A stretch of 64,000 bases of DNA from CAWBYL01 sp963793025 (GCA_963793025.1 CAWBYL010000001.1:1-64000); one strand, 5' to 3'. Counted from the stretch's first letter, positions 19,171 to 27,207 are shown. The notes: generated by a model not told the origin, from the sequence alone. Translations and numbers: made by a program.

Positions 19171-19890
19171 CTATCCGGCGGCGCCCGGCCAGGTGGCGAA
19201 CAGCATCAGGTTCTTGCCCACGAAGGTGCCGGTGGCCTTGTCGATCACCCGGCTGACCGGGAAGGCGTAGGTGTCGTAGAGGCTGATCGACTTGCCGCCG
19301 ATGTCGCCGTCCTTGTTGCCGATGGCCTTGAAGCCCAGCGAGGCGGCGAAGCCGAGGCTGTCGACGTAGCGGCACTCGTCCACCGTGAACCCGGCCTTCG
19401 TCACCGCCTCGACCAGCGCCGCCTTGCGGTAGCGGCGCAGGTGGCCGACCTTCTCGTCCATCGACGAGTACAGGACCTGGAAGGCGGGCACGTACACGAC
19501 GAGGCGCCCGCCGGGGCGCAACGTGTCGCCCACCGAGCGCAGCGCGGCGACGTCGTCGTCGATGTGCTCGAGGACGTTCATGGTGTAGGCCACGTCCACC
19601 GAACCCGACGCCACCGAGTCCGGGGACTGGTGAGCGGTGAAGCCCTGGGACTCGAGGCGCTGGCGCAGACCTTCGTCGATCTCCACCGCGATCACGTCGT
19701 AGCCCCGGTCGCGGATGTCGACGGTGTGGGTGCCGGCCCCGGCCCCGAAGTCGAGGAGGGTGAGCCCGTCTCGGGGCGGCCCGGCGATCGCCGCGATCTC
19801 CCCGTTGAGGTAGGCGAGGTACTTCTTGGCCTCGGCCATCACCTCCAGGTTGTCGACGCCGGTGTAGCCCTCAGTGCCCTCGGAACTCAT
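19171..19890 (-). CDS. Class I SAM-dependent methyltransferase
   Basis: A 239-residue Rossmann methyltransferase. Motif I is LTLLDFGAGAGTHTVDI (about residues 44-60), motif II ends in VIAVEIDE, and motif IV/post-I is YTMNVLEHIDDDVAALRSVG, followed by LRPGGRLVVYVPAF. The hydrophobic tail FVGKNLMLFATWP suggests membrane-side association. Its ATG overlaps the TGA of the upstream GT39-like gene (ATGA), so the two act together; methylation of a lipid-linked sugar or polyprenol glycan is a reasonable guess. It converges on the PqqD-kinase gene with only 9 bases between stops. Confidence 0.85.
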   Translation of the reverse strand: MSSEGTEGYTGVDNLEVMAEAKKYLAYLNGEIAAIAGPPRDGLTLLDFGAGAGTHTVDIRDRGYDVIAVEIDEGLRQRLESQGFTAHQSPDSVASGSVDVAYTMNVLEHIDDDVAALRSVGDTLRPGGRLVVYVPAFQVLYSSMDEKVGHLRRYRKAALVEAVTKAGFTVDECRYVDSLGFAASLGFKAIGNKDGDIGGKSISLYDTYAFPVSRVIDKATGTFVGKNLMLFATWPGAAG

Positions 19891-21212
19891 GGCTCCACCG
19901 TAGAGCGGTCGGCTTCGTCGGCCGTGTACGGCGCCAGGGCCTGCTGGAGGCCGATGTTCTCGTTGCCCGCTCGGCGACGGCGGTCGAGCCACCAGCCCAC
20001 GGCCAGGCCCACGCCGATGCAACAGCACAGGTCGAACGGGGCCCGCAGACGGGGTGGAGCCACGAACACGAGGCTGGACAGAGCGAAGTAGGCGGCCAGG
20101 GCGATGACCAGCACCACCATCGGTCGCCGCCGCTGGAGGGCCAGGCCGACCAGCCCGACGACGGTCACCACGTAGAACGCCGGCAGGGTGGCCGAGCGGA
20201 AGTCCATGTTGCGCCCGTCGAACTCCTCCGCGGTGGTGTTGGTGCTGGGCTGGAGCTCGAAGTACGACAGCGCGTTGCGGCCCATCACCCGGGGCACCTG
20301 CCACGGGTCGTCGCGGATCGACCGGAAGGCCAGGCGCTGGAGATCGGCCTGCCACTGGGCCTCGTCGGCCATGTCGCCCTGGTACTCGGCGAAGCGAGGG
20401 TCGTAGACGGGATTGACGAAGCCGTCGTCCTCGTTGGCCGCCGGCGAGTACATGGCGGCGGCGTTGAAGCCGTTGGAGGTGACCAGCACCGGCGACCCCA
20501 TCACCACCCAGTTGCGGATCACCCACGGGCTGACGACGACCACGGCCACGGCGGCGAACCCGAGGGCCCGCTTCCAGCCCAGCTGCCACAGGATCCACAC
20601 CGCCACCACCACGAGGATGAACTGGGCGCTGGGGCGGCTGAGGATCAACAGCCCGCACAACAGCCCGCCGATGTCCCAGCGGCGATGCGAGAGAGCCAGC
20701 AGCATCCCCACCAGCAGGGTCAGCGACAGCGGCTCGGTGAGCATGAAGGTGTCGTTGGCCAGGAGCGGCGGGTAGAGCGCCACCACCATGCCCGCCACCA
20801 GAGCGGCGATGGCGCCGGCGATGCGACGCACGAGGAGGTAGGTGAGCCCGGCGGTGATGACGCCGAGGATCACGCTGAGCCGGCGACCGGTGTCGAGCTC
20901 GACGCCGAACACCTTGAGCGCGCCACCGAGCAGGTACGGGTAGAGCGGTGGCCGGAAAGCGGTGGCGTGCAGCTCGTTGGCCGGGAAGACGAGCTGGAAG
21001 CCGGTGCCGTCGGCCACGTTGCGCCCGAGCTGCCAGTACTGGTCGGCGTCGCTGATCGGGAAGTAGGTGGGCACGGCCAGCACCCAGTACAGGACCCGGG
21101 CGGCGGCGGCGGTGACCACCACGAGGAGCAGCTGCCACCAGTCGTTCCCCCACGTCACGAGCCGGGCCTTCACCCCTGGCCCGCTCTCGTTCGAGGTCGA
21201 CTGCACCGGCAT
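19887..21212 (-). CDS. GT39-like polytopic glycosyltransferase
   Basis: Membrane protein of about 441 residues with roughly ten to eleven helices, of the dolichyl/polyprenyl-phosphate sugar transferase (ArnT/PMT) kind, which moves a sugar from a lipid carrier at the outer face of the membrane. After the first helix (LLLVVVTAAAARVLYWVLAV) the loop YFPISDADQYWQLGRNVADG holds the acidic D-x-D pair expected at the catalytic site; FRPPLYPYLLGGALKVFG follows. The ATG at 21212 has GGAGG ten bases upstream and fits a short cytoplasmic N-terminus; the frame is open to 21359, but that extension would be translated from the repeat array. Coupled to the methyltransferase by ATGA. Confidence 0.85.
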   Translation of the reverse strand: MPVQSTSNESGPGVKARLVTWGNDWWQLLLVVVTAAAARVLYWVLAVPTYFPISDADQYWQLGRNVADGTGFQLVFPANELHATAFRPPLYPYLLGGALKVFGVELDTGRRLSVILGVITAGLTYLLVRRIAGAIAALVAGMVVALYPPLLANDTFMLTEPLSLTLLVGMLLALSHRRWDIGGLLCGLLILSRPSAQFILVVVAVWILWQLGWKRALGFAAVAVVVVSPWVIRNWVVMGSPVLVTSNGFNAAAMYSPAANEDDGFVNPVYDPRFAEYQGDMADEAQWQADLQRLAFRSIRDDPWQVPRVMGRNALSYFELQPSTNTTAEEFDGRNMDFRSATLPAFYVVTVVGLVGLALQRRRPMVVLVIALAAYFALSSLVFVAPPRLRAPFDLCCCIGVGLAVGWWLDRRRRAGNENIGLQQALAPYTADEADRSTVEP

Positions 21213-21330
21213 CGAGGCCAATCCTCCGCACCGCTCCCGGGCGGTCTCGGCGACGCGTGAAGCTACACCGCGTCCACCGCTCGGCCGCCCATCGCCCGCG
21301 GGCTCTCTCTCGCTCTCGTTCTCGTCGACT

Positions 21331-21585
21331 TCGGGGTCGGAATCCGACCCTCGAATCAACCGCAGCGTGCGTCCGGGCGCCGGCGATCTGCGTCCCGCCG
21401 AGCCCGGGGTTGGATTCCGACCCTCAGGTCAACCGCAACGCACCCACGAGGCGGCTCGGCAGATGGGCACTCCTGTGGAGCTCGGGGTTGGATTCCGACC
21501 CTCAGCGCAACCGCAGCCCACTCGCGGCAACGGCGGCGAGCGTTCCTGTCGAGCTCGGGGTTGGATTCCGACCCCCAGGTCCGCG
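21331..21585. repeat. Four regularly spaced hairpin repeats
   Basis: Copies of GGGTTGGATTCCGACCC (first copy the perfect palindrome GGGTCGGAATCCGACCC) lie at about 21334, 21407, 21484 and 21558, i.e. 73-77 bases apart. The first three are followed by a conserved CAACCGCA segment. The second to fourth copies read TTGG in the left arm against CCGA in the right, so their hairpins hold a G-U pair in RNA. The spacers differ, though two end alike (TCCTGTGGAGCTC, TCCTGTCGAGCTC). The 400-base gap between the GT39-like gene start and the next methyltransferase holds nothing else I can name. Confidence 0.8.
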
Positions 21586-21616
21586 GGAAGGGGGTGGGAT
21601 GGCGGGCGGGACGTGC

Positions 21617-22441
21617 TCAGCCGGGCACGCGGCCGACGGCCACCAGGGCGCTGTTGGGGACGCCCTTGCCGCCCTCGGCGGCGGTGGTCTCGGCCACGAC
21701 CGCGGCGAAGGCCTCGCTCACGGTCTTCACGTTGTCGACCCCGACCGAGTCGAAGAACGGCTGCAGCGGCGGCGACCATTCGGGCCCGGTGAGGAAGAAG
21801 GCCTCGGCGTCGTCGAACAGCCACCACCGCTGAACCACGGTGACCGCTACGTCGACCAGCCCGGCCCCCTCCATGGCCTCGGTGAGGCCGTCGGCAGTGC
21901 CCAGTGGCGCCCACGTGGGCGGCGGCGCCTTGGGTGCCCCCGGGAAGGTGCGGGCGATGGCGGCGCCGGTGATGTTGGACAGGTTGAAGGCGTCGAGCTC
22001 CCAGGTGCCGACGGCGACCTGGGCTCCGGGCCGGGTGGCCCGGCGCATCTCGCCGATGCCGAGCACGGCGTCGGGCACGAACATCACGCCGAACATGGAG
22101 ATGGCAGCGTCGAAGCTGCCATCGACCACGGCGATGTGTTGGGCGTCCATCACCGCCACCGGGGGTGGAGCACCGGCACTGTCAGCCCGATTGGCCGCGA
22201 TGTGGGCGGTCATGCCGTGGGCGAAGTCGGTGGCCACCACCTGGGCTCCGCGAGCCAGCGCCCCGGCGGTGACGACGCCCGACCCGGCAGCCACGTCGAG
22301 CACCCGATCGCCGGGGCCGACGCCGAGCAGATCGAGGGCCTCGTCGACGTAGAGGGCGGTGAACCCCTCGAAGCGGGAGGCATAGCCCGACGCGGCCCGG
22401 CTCCACGGATCCGGGGTCTGGTCATAGGCCCGCTCAGCCAT
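21617..22441 (-). CDS. Class I SAM-dependent methyltransferase
   Basis: A 274-residue methyltransferase of the UbiE/ArsM-like group. RVLDVAAGSGVVTAGALARG is motif I (about residues 46-65), VVATDFAHGMTAHIAANRAD motif II, VMDAQHIAVVDGSFDAAISM motif IV with FGVMFVPDAVLGIGEMRRAT after it. The N-terminal DQTPDPWSRAASGYASRFEG matches the usual start of these enzymes. The ATG has a GGGAGCC purine-rich stretch just upstream. Substrate not predictable. It stands alone: repeats lie downstream and tRNA-Gly upstream on the other strand. Confidence 0.85.
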   Translation of the reverse strand: MAERAYDQTPDPWSRAASGYASRFEGFTALYVDEALDLLGVGPGDRVLDVAAGSGVVTAGALARGAQVVATDFAHGMTAHIAANRADSAGAPPPVAVMDAQHIAVVDGSFDAAISMFGVMFVPDAVLGIGEMRRATRPGAQVAVGTWELDAFNLSNITGAAIARTFPGAPKAPPPTWAPLGTADGLTEAMEGAGLVDVAVTVVQRWWLFDDAEAFFLTGPEWSPPLQPFFDSVGVDNVKTVSEAFAAVVAETTAAEGGKGVPNSALVAVGRVPG

Positions 22442-22563
22442 GGTGGCTCCCTCTTCCCCGGCAGCACCACCGGCTGGGAGCACGCTAACCCCCGACGCGT
22501 GCCCTATCGTGTCCAGCGCCACGGCGGCCGCGGCGACCTCGGTCGTAGCCTCGCCACGGCACT

Positions 22564-22635
22564 GCGGGTGTAGCTCAATGGCTAGAGTCCCTGCCTTCCA
22601 AGCAGGCTATGCGGGTTCGATTCCCGTCACCCGCT
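22564..22635 (+). tRNA. tRNA-Gly (anticodon TCC)
   Basis: Acceptor GCGGGTG (22564-22570) pairs with CACCCGC (22628-22634); the anticodon stem CCTGC/GCAGG holds loop CTTCCAA, anticodon TCC; the T-arm is CGGG-TTCGATT-CCCG. CCA is not encoded (TCTC follows). TAGCCT at 22547-22552 is a likely -10 box. Confidence 0.95.
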
Positions 22636-22739
22636 CTCTTTGTCCCCCTTGGCATCCGGGCCGGGGGGCCGCCGCCGAAGGCTCGGGCATCGGGGTTGCA
22701 TCGCGCCGGGCGACAAGGCCCCCCGCTACCAAGGCTTCC

Positions 22740-22769
22740 TTGTAAGACGTCCGAGTCGCTTTGTAGAGT
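22740..22769 (+). promoter_or_regulatory. Promoter of the AbrB-like gene, leaderless
   Basis: TTGTAA (22740-22745) and TAGAGT (22764-22769) are 18 bases apart, a good -35/-10 pair, and TAGAGT is exactly 6 bases from the ATG. The predicted transcript starts at or within a base or two of the start codon. Confidence 0.65.
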
Positions 22770-22775
22770 TGGCTC

Positions 22776-23018
22776 ATGACCGTCGCCCGCTATCGAGTGT
22801 CGGAGCGAGGACAGATGGCGCTACCCGCCGAGGCGCGTCGTCGATGGAACCTCACTGGTGGCGGCGCCGTGGACGTCGTCGACCTCGGCGATGCCGTGGT
22901 GATCGTGCCGGCCGGTCGGGGCGGGCTGCATGCACTCGTCCGGGCTGCGATCGATGATGCCGGGAGCTACGACAGGCTCGCGACGACGGTGGCCGACGAC
23001 GAGTCCGAGCTCGCTTGA
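22776..23018 (+). CDS. AbrB/SpoVT-like DNA-binding protein, probable antitoxin
   Basis: An 80-residue swapped-hairpin transcription factor. YRVSERGQMALPAEARRRWN is the AbrB N-terminal signature (strand, G-Q-x-x-LP turn, helix), followed by VDVVDLGDAVVIVPAGRGG. Proteins of this size next to a second small gene usually act as antitoxins that also repress their own operon. The TGA overlaps the TTG start of the next gene (TTGA), a strong sign of paired expression. The promoter is leaderless in form. Confidence 0.8.
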   Translation: MTVARYRVSERGQMALPAEARRRWNLTGGGAVDVVDLGDAVVIVPAGRGGLHALVRAAIDDAGSYDRLATTVADDESELA

Positions 23019-23455
23019 GTGCTCTGCTCGTTGACGACCACCTGCTGCTGAGGGTCCTCCTCGAGGACGAGCCACCCTCACTTCGGCACGGGACGGCGAC
23101 GCTCGCGACGACTGGTCTCTGGTACCACCGGCTGTGTCGAGCGCTGGCCGACGATGCGGTCATCGGATCGATCTCGAGGCGGCTCGGTGGCGTCGATGAC
23201 GCGGTGGCAACTGCGGTGCTCGCTGCGGTCATCGACCTTCCCGAGACCATCGAGGTGGTATCGCTCAGGACGCTGGGTTGGCCCATGGGAGCGCTCGTCC
23301 ACGCCGGCGCTCGACTGAACCTGCTGTCTCTCGAAGCCCTGGCCGCCGCCCGACACCTCTCCGCCGAGATCTGCCTCGCCCCGGTTGATGACAACGAGCC
23401 ACTGCGGGTTGCGGCATCAGCCTTCGACGTCGACGTCCGAACGGTGGGCGATTGA
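23015..23455 (+). CDS. Putative toxin partner of the AbrB-like protein
   Basis: A 146-residue protein starting at TTG 23015, overlapping the antitoxin stop. The beginning SALLVDDHLLLRVLLEDEP places an acidic pair after a hydrophobic strand, as in PIN-domain nucleases, and the end LCLAPVDDNEPLRVAASAFD followed by VDVRTV resembles the last PIN strand-helix-strand with its acidic residues. The central part (TGLWYHRLCRALADDAVIGS) is not typical PIN. I call it a PIN-like toxin only tentatively; it could be an unrelated family conserved with AbrB-type antitoxins. Confidence 0.5.
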   Translation: MSALLVDDHLLLRVLLEDEPPSLRHGTATLATTGLWYHRLCRALADDAVIGSISRRLGGVDDAVATAVLAAVIDLPETIEVVSLRTLGWPMGALVHAGARLNLLSLEALAAARHLSAEICLAPVDDNEPLRVAASAFDVDVRTVGD

Positions 23456-23600
23456 CGCCAGGGGTGACGGCCGGCCGCCATGACCACTCACCTCTGCCTC
23501 CGTCGAGCTCGCCAGGATCTCGAGCGGATGGCCGACCGGGCGTCGACCGGGCAGCTCGAGTTCAGGCTGGTGTCCCCAGCTTCCGATACCTCTCGGCAAG

Positions 23601-24378
23601 ATGAGCATCGACGTCGAGGACACCACCGCGAGCGAGTGCGAGACGACGTCGGTGCCGGACGCCGAGGTCGAGGGGCCCGCCTACGTCACCGATCGCCTGC
23701 GACGGTGGCGGCGATACACGGACGGACCGCTGATCGCCATCGCCGTGGCTTCCCTGCCGCTGCTCGTGCTCGAGATCGCACGCAGCGAGCTCCCACCCGG
23801 GGACGAGCTGTTCCTCGACCTCGTGAACCTCGTCGTGTTCGTCGCCTTCCTGGCGGACTATCTGGTCGGACTCTGGCTCTGCTCGGACCGCATCGCCTAC
23901 ATCCGCGGAGAATGGCTCGCGGCGATCATCGTCCTGGCCCAGGGTCTCGCCGTGCTGCCAGCACTCGCGCCGCTCGGCTTCTTCCGGGGCCTTCGCGCCG
24001 CACGCGTCATCCGCTACGTGGCGATCCTGGCCCGACTCGTGGCCGTGGGCGGGCTCGCGGCACGCAGACGGTCGCGAGTGGATCCGTCGCTACGCGGCCC
24101 GTGTAGCGCTTGCCGCCGCGGCGCTGACGTGGCTGAGCGCCGCCGTTGCCTTCACCCTGGTGGAGGACGTCGGCGAAGGCCAGCGGCTCAACAGCTTCTT
24201 CGACGCCCTCTGGTGGTCCACATCGACGATCAGCACCGTCGGCTACGGCGACGTCTATCCCGTCACGGCAGCCGGACGTGTGGTCGGCGGCATCACCATG
24301 ATCGTCGGTGTGAGCACGTTCGCCATCGTGACGGCGCACGTCGCCTCGTTCCTCGTCAGGGACAATCCGGAGAAGTAG
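23601..24378 (+). CDS. Voltage-gated-type potassium channel, one frameshift
   Basis: Six-helix K+ channel subunit. The first frame gives a soluble N-terminus, helices around LIAIAVASLPLLVLEIA, LVNLVVFVAFLADYLVGLWL and WLAAIIVLAQGLAVLPALAP, and an S4-like GFFRGLRAARVIRYVAIL with regularly spaced Arg. After a shift near 24065 (one base too many) the pore region follows: FFDALWWSTSTISTVGYGDV, with the selectivity filter TVGYGD, and the inner helix GGITMIVGVSTFAIVTAHVA. Restored length is about 259 residues, usual for minimal Kv-type bacterial channels. Isolated gene; acts in the cytoplasmic membrane. Confidence 0.82.
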
Positions 24379-24388
24379 GGCCGGCCCC

Positions 24389-24778
24389 TCAGAGCAGCTC
24401 GACCGCGCAGCGGATGCCGGGGGCCTCGGCGAGACGCCGGTCGCCGGTGAGCAGATCGAGATCCATCAACTCGGCGAGCGCGACGTAGGCGGCGTCGTAG
24501 ACGGTGAGGTTGTGGCGTAGTTCCCAGCAGCGTTCCAGCAGCGGCCCATGAGGCGAGCGGTCGATTCGCAGCGACCGCAGGTCCCCCAGGGCGAGCGTTG
24601 CTCGCCGTTCGTCGATGTCGCCGACCGAGACGAGGCGCCGCCAGGCGGAGACCACCTCGAGATCGATCAGCTCGGGAGCGACGAGCTGTTCTGACCGGAG
24701 CCGTCGGCGGACGAGGTCGCCGTCGGGCCCGTCGTCCGCGAGCCCGGTCACGATGACGCTGGCGTCGACGACGATCAC
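24389..24778 (-). CDS. vapC: VapC-type PIN-domain toxin
   Basis: A 129-residue PIN nuclease. The sequence begins IVVDASVIVTGLADDG (first catalytic Asp), has PELIDLEVVSAWRRL (Glu), and ends TVYDAAYVALAELMDLDLLT followed by GDRRL (third and fourth acids YDAxY and TxDxxL variant). Such proteins cleave tRNA or rRNA when released from the antitoxin. Its ATG overlaps the antitoxin TGA (ATGA), so both come from one transcript. Confidence 0.9.
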   Translation of the reverse strand: MIVVDASVIVTGLADDGPDGDLVRRRLRSEQLVAPELIDLEVVSAWRRLVSVGDIDERRATLALGDLRSLRIDRSPHGPLLERCWELRHNLTVYDAAYVALAELMDLDLLTGDRRLAEAPGIRCAVELL

Positions 24779-25005
24779 CGTGCGTCGCGGTCGGCGCGCA
24801 CCGCCGATACAGCGGACTTCATCGGGGCTCTCCCACCGGCGCGGCCGCTGGCTCGGTCGAGCACTTCCTCCAGCGTCGGCACGCTCGCATCGTGTTCGAG
24901 GCGGGCCAGCAGGTACTCCTGGAGCGACATGCCTGCCTCGGCGGCCCGGCGGCGCAACGTGGCGTGCACCTCATCGGGAACGTCCTTGATCTGGATGCTG
25001 GGCAT
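24775..25005 (-). CDS. vapB: VapB/FitA-type antitoxin
   Basis: A 76-residue ribbon-helix-helix antitoxin. SIQIKDVPDEVHATLRRRAA is the N-terminal strand and first helix, EAGMSLQEYLLARLEH the second helix, the classic FitA-like pattern; the C-terminus is an Ala/Arg tail that would wrap the toxin. It is expressed from a leaderless-type promoter (TAGTGT six bases before ATG) lying among TGGCGCCA palindromes, so autorepression by the antitoxin-toxin complex is likely. Confidence 0.88.
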   Translation of the reverse strand: MPSIQIKDVPDEVHATLRRRAAEAGMSLQEYLLARLEHDASVPTLEEVLDRASGRAGGRAPMKSAVSAVRADRDAR

Positions 25006-25054
25006 GCGCCAACACTAGCGCCACTTTGGCGCCAGCGCATGTGTTTTGGCGCCA
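25006..25054 (-). promoter_or_regulatory. vapBC promoter and operator
   Basis: Perfect palindromes TGGCGCCA lie at 25027-25034 and 25047-25054, 20 bases apart, and a degenerate GCGCCA / GCGCC pair flanks the -10 element TAGTGT (25012-25017, minus strand). Two turns between identical sites on one helix face fits co-operative binding of a ribbon-helix-helix antitoxin. Confidence 0.65.
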
Positions 25055-25118
25055 CCGGGAATCCGGTCCCGGCGGCGGCGACCGCTGAGTTCGAGACGCA
25101 GCCATGGTCTGATGAGAC

Positions 25119-25679
25119 ATGCGCACACTCATCGTCTCCGAGTTCACGACGCTCGACGGGGTCATGGAAGCTCCCGGCGGCGAGCCCACCCACCCCCACA
25201 GCGGCTGGGTGATCGACTTCATGGGACCGGACCAGGAGCAGTACAAGCTCCAGGAAGTCCTCGACGCCGAGACGTTGCTGATCGGCCGGGTGACCTACGA
25301 GTCGTTCGTGGGGTCCTGGCCGGAGCTCGACGGTGAGTTCGCCGACAAGATGAACTCGATGCCCAAGGTCGTGGTGTCCTCGACCCTCACCGACCCGACG
25401 TGGAACAACACCACCGTGCTCGACGGCGACGTCGCCAGCGGGGTGGCGGACCTGAAGGCCGGCGACGGCGGGCCGATCCTGGTGGCCGGCAGCAAGACGC
25501 TGGTCCACGCCCTGCTCGATGCCGACCTGGTGGACGAGATGCGGCTCATGACCTTCCCGGTCACCATCGGCGCCGGTCTGCGGGTCTTCCCCGACTCGGT
25601 GCGCAGGACCGCCTGGGAGCTCGTCGACTCCGTCAGCTTCCCGTCGACCGTCCGCGTCGACACGTTCCGGCGCGGCTGA
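25119..25679 (+). CDS. Dihydrofolate-reductase-like (RibD C-terminal/YwjB type) protein
   Basis: A 186-residue protein of the RibD C-terminal/DHFR-like family: RTLIVSEFTTLDGVMEAPGG at the start, LLIGRVTYESFVGSWPE as the NADPH-binding segment, PKVVVSSTLTDPTWNNTTVL, then GGPILVAGSKTLVHALLDAD and a DEMRLMTFPVTIGAGLRVF C-terminal block. Stand-alone members are reductases of unknown substrate, not true folate enzymes. It is divergent from vapB and convergent with the HxlR gene. Confidence 0.88.
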   Translation: MRTLIVSEFTTLDGVMEAPGGEPTHPHSGWVIDFMGPDQEQYKLQEVLDAETLLIGRVTYESFVGSWPELDGEFADKMNSMPKVVVSSTLTDPTWNNTTVLDGDVASGVADLKAGDGGPILVAGSKTLVHALLDADLVDEMRLMTFPVTIGAGLRVFPDSVRRTAWELVDSVSFPSTVRVDTFRRG

Positions 25680-25717
25680 TCCTCATCCGGCCGATGGTCA
25701 GCGGGCCGGCGGGCCGC

Positions 25718-26128
25718 TCAGAGGTGGATCTGGTGGACGTGATCGCGGTCGACGATCTGGCCGCAGGTGGGGCACGACCACACCAGCTCGAGCGGGGTGC
25801 CGCAAGCGTCATGGGTCGGGCCTTCGTCATCGCTGTCACCGGACGCACCCCACTCGGCCAGTAGCCGCAGGACGTCCTCGGCCGCTGCTCCTCGCTCGGT
25901 GAGGGCGTAGCGGAAGCGGGTGGGACGGTCCTGGTAGGGCTCGGCCACCACGATGCCGTCGGCCTCCAGGCGCTTGAGCCGGCTCGACAGCACGTTGGTG
26001 GCCACCCCGAGCGCGGTCTCCAACTCGCCGAAGGTGGCGGGCCCTCGGCCCAGCACGGACAGAGCCCGCAGGGTCCACCGGTCACCCAGTTGGTCGGCGG
26101 CCGAGGCCAGCGCATCGTCGTTCGTCAC
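25718..26128 (-). CDS. HxlR-type winged-helix regulator
   Basis: About 136 residues from GTG 26128 (an ATG at 26167 is in frame but would put 13 unusual residues in front). ALASAADQLGDRWTLRALSV, LGRGPATFGELETALGVATN and VLSSRLKRLEADGIV form the HxlR/MarR-like winged helix, followed by RYALTERGAA. The C-terminus is unusual: THDACGTPLELVWSCPTCGQ has C-x9-C-P-x-C-G-like spacing that could bind zinc, common in a subset of actinobacterial HxlR proteins. Divergent from the protease gene, with operator-like repeats between them. Confidence 0.85.
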   Translation of the reverse strand: MTNDDALASAADQLGDRWTLRALSVLGRGPATFGELETALGVATNVLSSRLKRLEADGIVVAEPYQDRPTRFRYALTERGAAAEDVLRLLAEWGASGDSDDEGPTHDACGTPLELVWSCPTCGQIVDRDHVHQIHL

Positions 26129-26180
26129 CCCACCAGCATGCCCGACCGGGTTGCACAACCCCTCCATGCTGGTACCTTGC

Positions 26181-26211
26181 GATTCGCAAGTCCCTTTCGG
26201 TTCGCAAGGAG
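26181..26211. promoter_or_regulatory. Operator-like repeats between HxlR and protease genes
   Basis: CTTGCGATTCGCAAG contains the inverted pair CTTGCG/CGCAAG, and a second TTCGCAAG follows about 20 bases further on, overlapping the AAGGAG ribosome site of the protease gene. Binding of the HxlR dimer here would block protease translation initiation and transcription. Confidence 0.5.
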
Positions 26212-26218
26212 CACCCTC

Positions 26219-27142
26219 ATGAGCACCACCTCCTCCTCCACCCTCGATCTGGCCGACCTGGCCGAGCGCACCCACCCCTCCGTCGTCCGCATCGGTCGCT
26301 CCGGCGGGCGGGGCAACGGCGTGGTCATCGCCCCCGACCAGATCCTCACCGCCGCCCACAACCTCCGGGACCGCACCACCAGCGTCACCTTCGCCGACGG
26401 CCGCTCCGTGCAGGGCTCGGTCACCGGCGTCGACCCCGAGGGCGACCTCGTCGTGCTCGCCGTGGCCACCGAGGGCGCCCCCGTCGCCAACTGGGCCGAG
26501 CCGCCGACCCTCGGCGGCACGGTCGTGGGCGTGGCCACCCTGGGCGACGGCGCCGTGCGGGCCGTGGCCGGCAACGTCACCGCCACCGGCCGGCGCTACC
26601 GCGGCCCCAGCGGGCGCATCGTGACCGACGCCCTCGAGCACGACGCCTCCCTCGGCAAGGGCACCTCGGGCGGGCCGCTGTTCGACGCCGAGGGCGCCAT
26701 GGTCGGCGTCAACGTCCGCCGTGAGCGCGACGGCTTCACCCTCACCCGGCCGGCCACGCCCGAGCTGCGGGAGCTGGTCGACAGGCTGGCCCGCGGCGAG
26801 TCCGTGGTCCCCGTGCGCCTCGGCATCACCGTGGGCGCCCCCGAGGCCGCCGCCCGACTGCGGGAGGCGGCCGGCCTGGAGCCCCGAGACGGCGTCTTCG
26901 TGGCCGGCGTGGCCGAGGGGAGCCCGGCCGAGGGCGCCGGCGTGCGCCGCGGTGACGTCCTCATCGCCGCCGCCGGCACCGAGGTGACCACCGCCGAGGG
27001 CCTCCACCAGGTCCTCGGCCAGGTCGACCGCAGCCAGGAGCTCACCATCCGGGTGGTGCGGGCCACCGAGGAGCTCGACCTCACCGTCACCTTCACCGCC
27101 GAGCACGGCGACGACGGCGAGGACACCGCCGCCGACAGCTGA
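26219..27142 (+). CDS. Trypsin-like serine protease with PDZ domain (HtrA-like)
   Basis: A 307-residue S1C-type protease. Catalytic residues are visible: His in ILTAAHNLRDR (about residue 45), Asp in DPEGDLVVLAVA (about 76), Ser in GKGTSGGPLFDAEG (about 151). A PDZ domain follows (about 215-295: GVFVAGVAEGSPAEGAGVRR, GDVLIAAAGTEVTTAEGLHQ). There is no signal peptide or membrane anchor, so it is probably cytoplasmic, unlike most HtrA proteins. Start ATG 26219 has AAGGAG at 8 bases and lies behind the HxlR operator; the frame is open further upstream but unconserved. Confidence 0.9.
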   Translation: MSTTSSSTLDLADLAERTHPSVVRIGRSGGRGNGVVIAPDQILTAAHNLRDRTTSVTFADGRSVQGSVTGVDPEGDLVVLAVATEGAPVANWAEPPTLGGTVVGVATLGDGAVRAVAGNVTATGRRYRGPSGRIVTDALEHDASLGKGTSGGPLFDAEGAMVGVNVRRERDGFTLTRPATPELRELVDRLARGESVVPVRLGITVGAPEAAARLREAAGLEPRDGVFVAGVAEGSPAEGAGVRRGDVLIAAAGTEVTTAEGLHQVLGQVDRSQELTIRVVRATEELDLTVTFTAEHGDDGEDTAADS

Positions 27143-27207
27143 CCGGGTCCGTCGTCGGCCCGCGGCACAGCGCCGCGGCCGGCGGCGGCAGGTGTCACCA
27201 TCTGGCG

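Noticed and set aside
21331..21585. CRISPR-like array (four repeats, roughly 40-base spacers)
   Set aside because: Repeats vary too much between copies, the fourth lacks the right flank, two spacers share an end, and no cas gene is present in the window.
23480..23600. Small + strand gene before the K+ channel
   Set aside because: No conserved character, no promoter or ribosome site, and its frame only persists by overlapping the channel gene.
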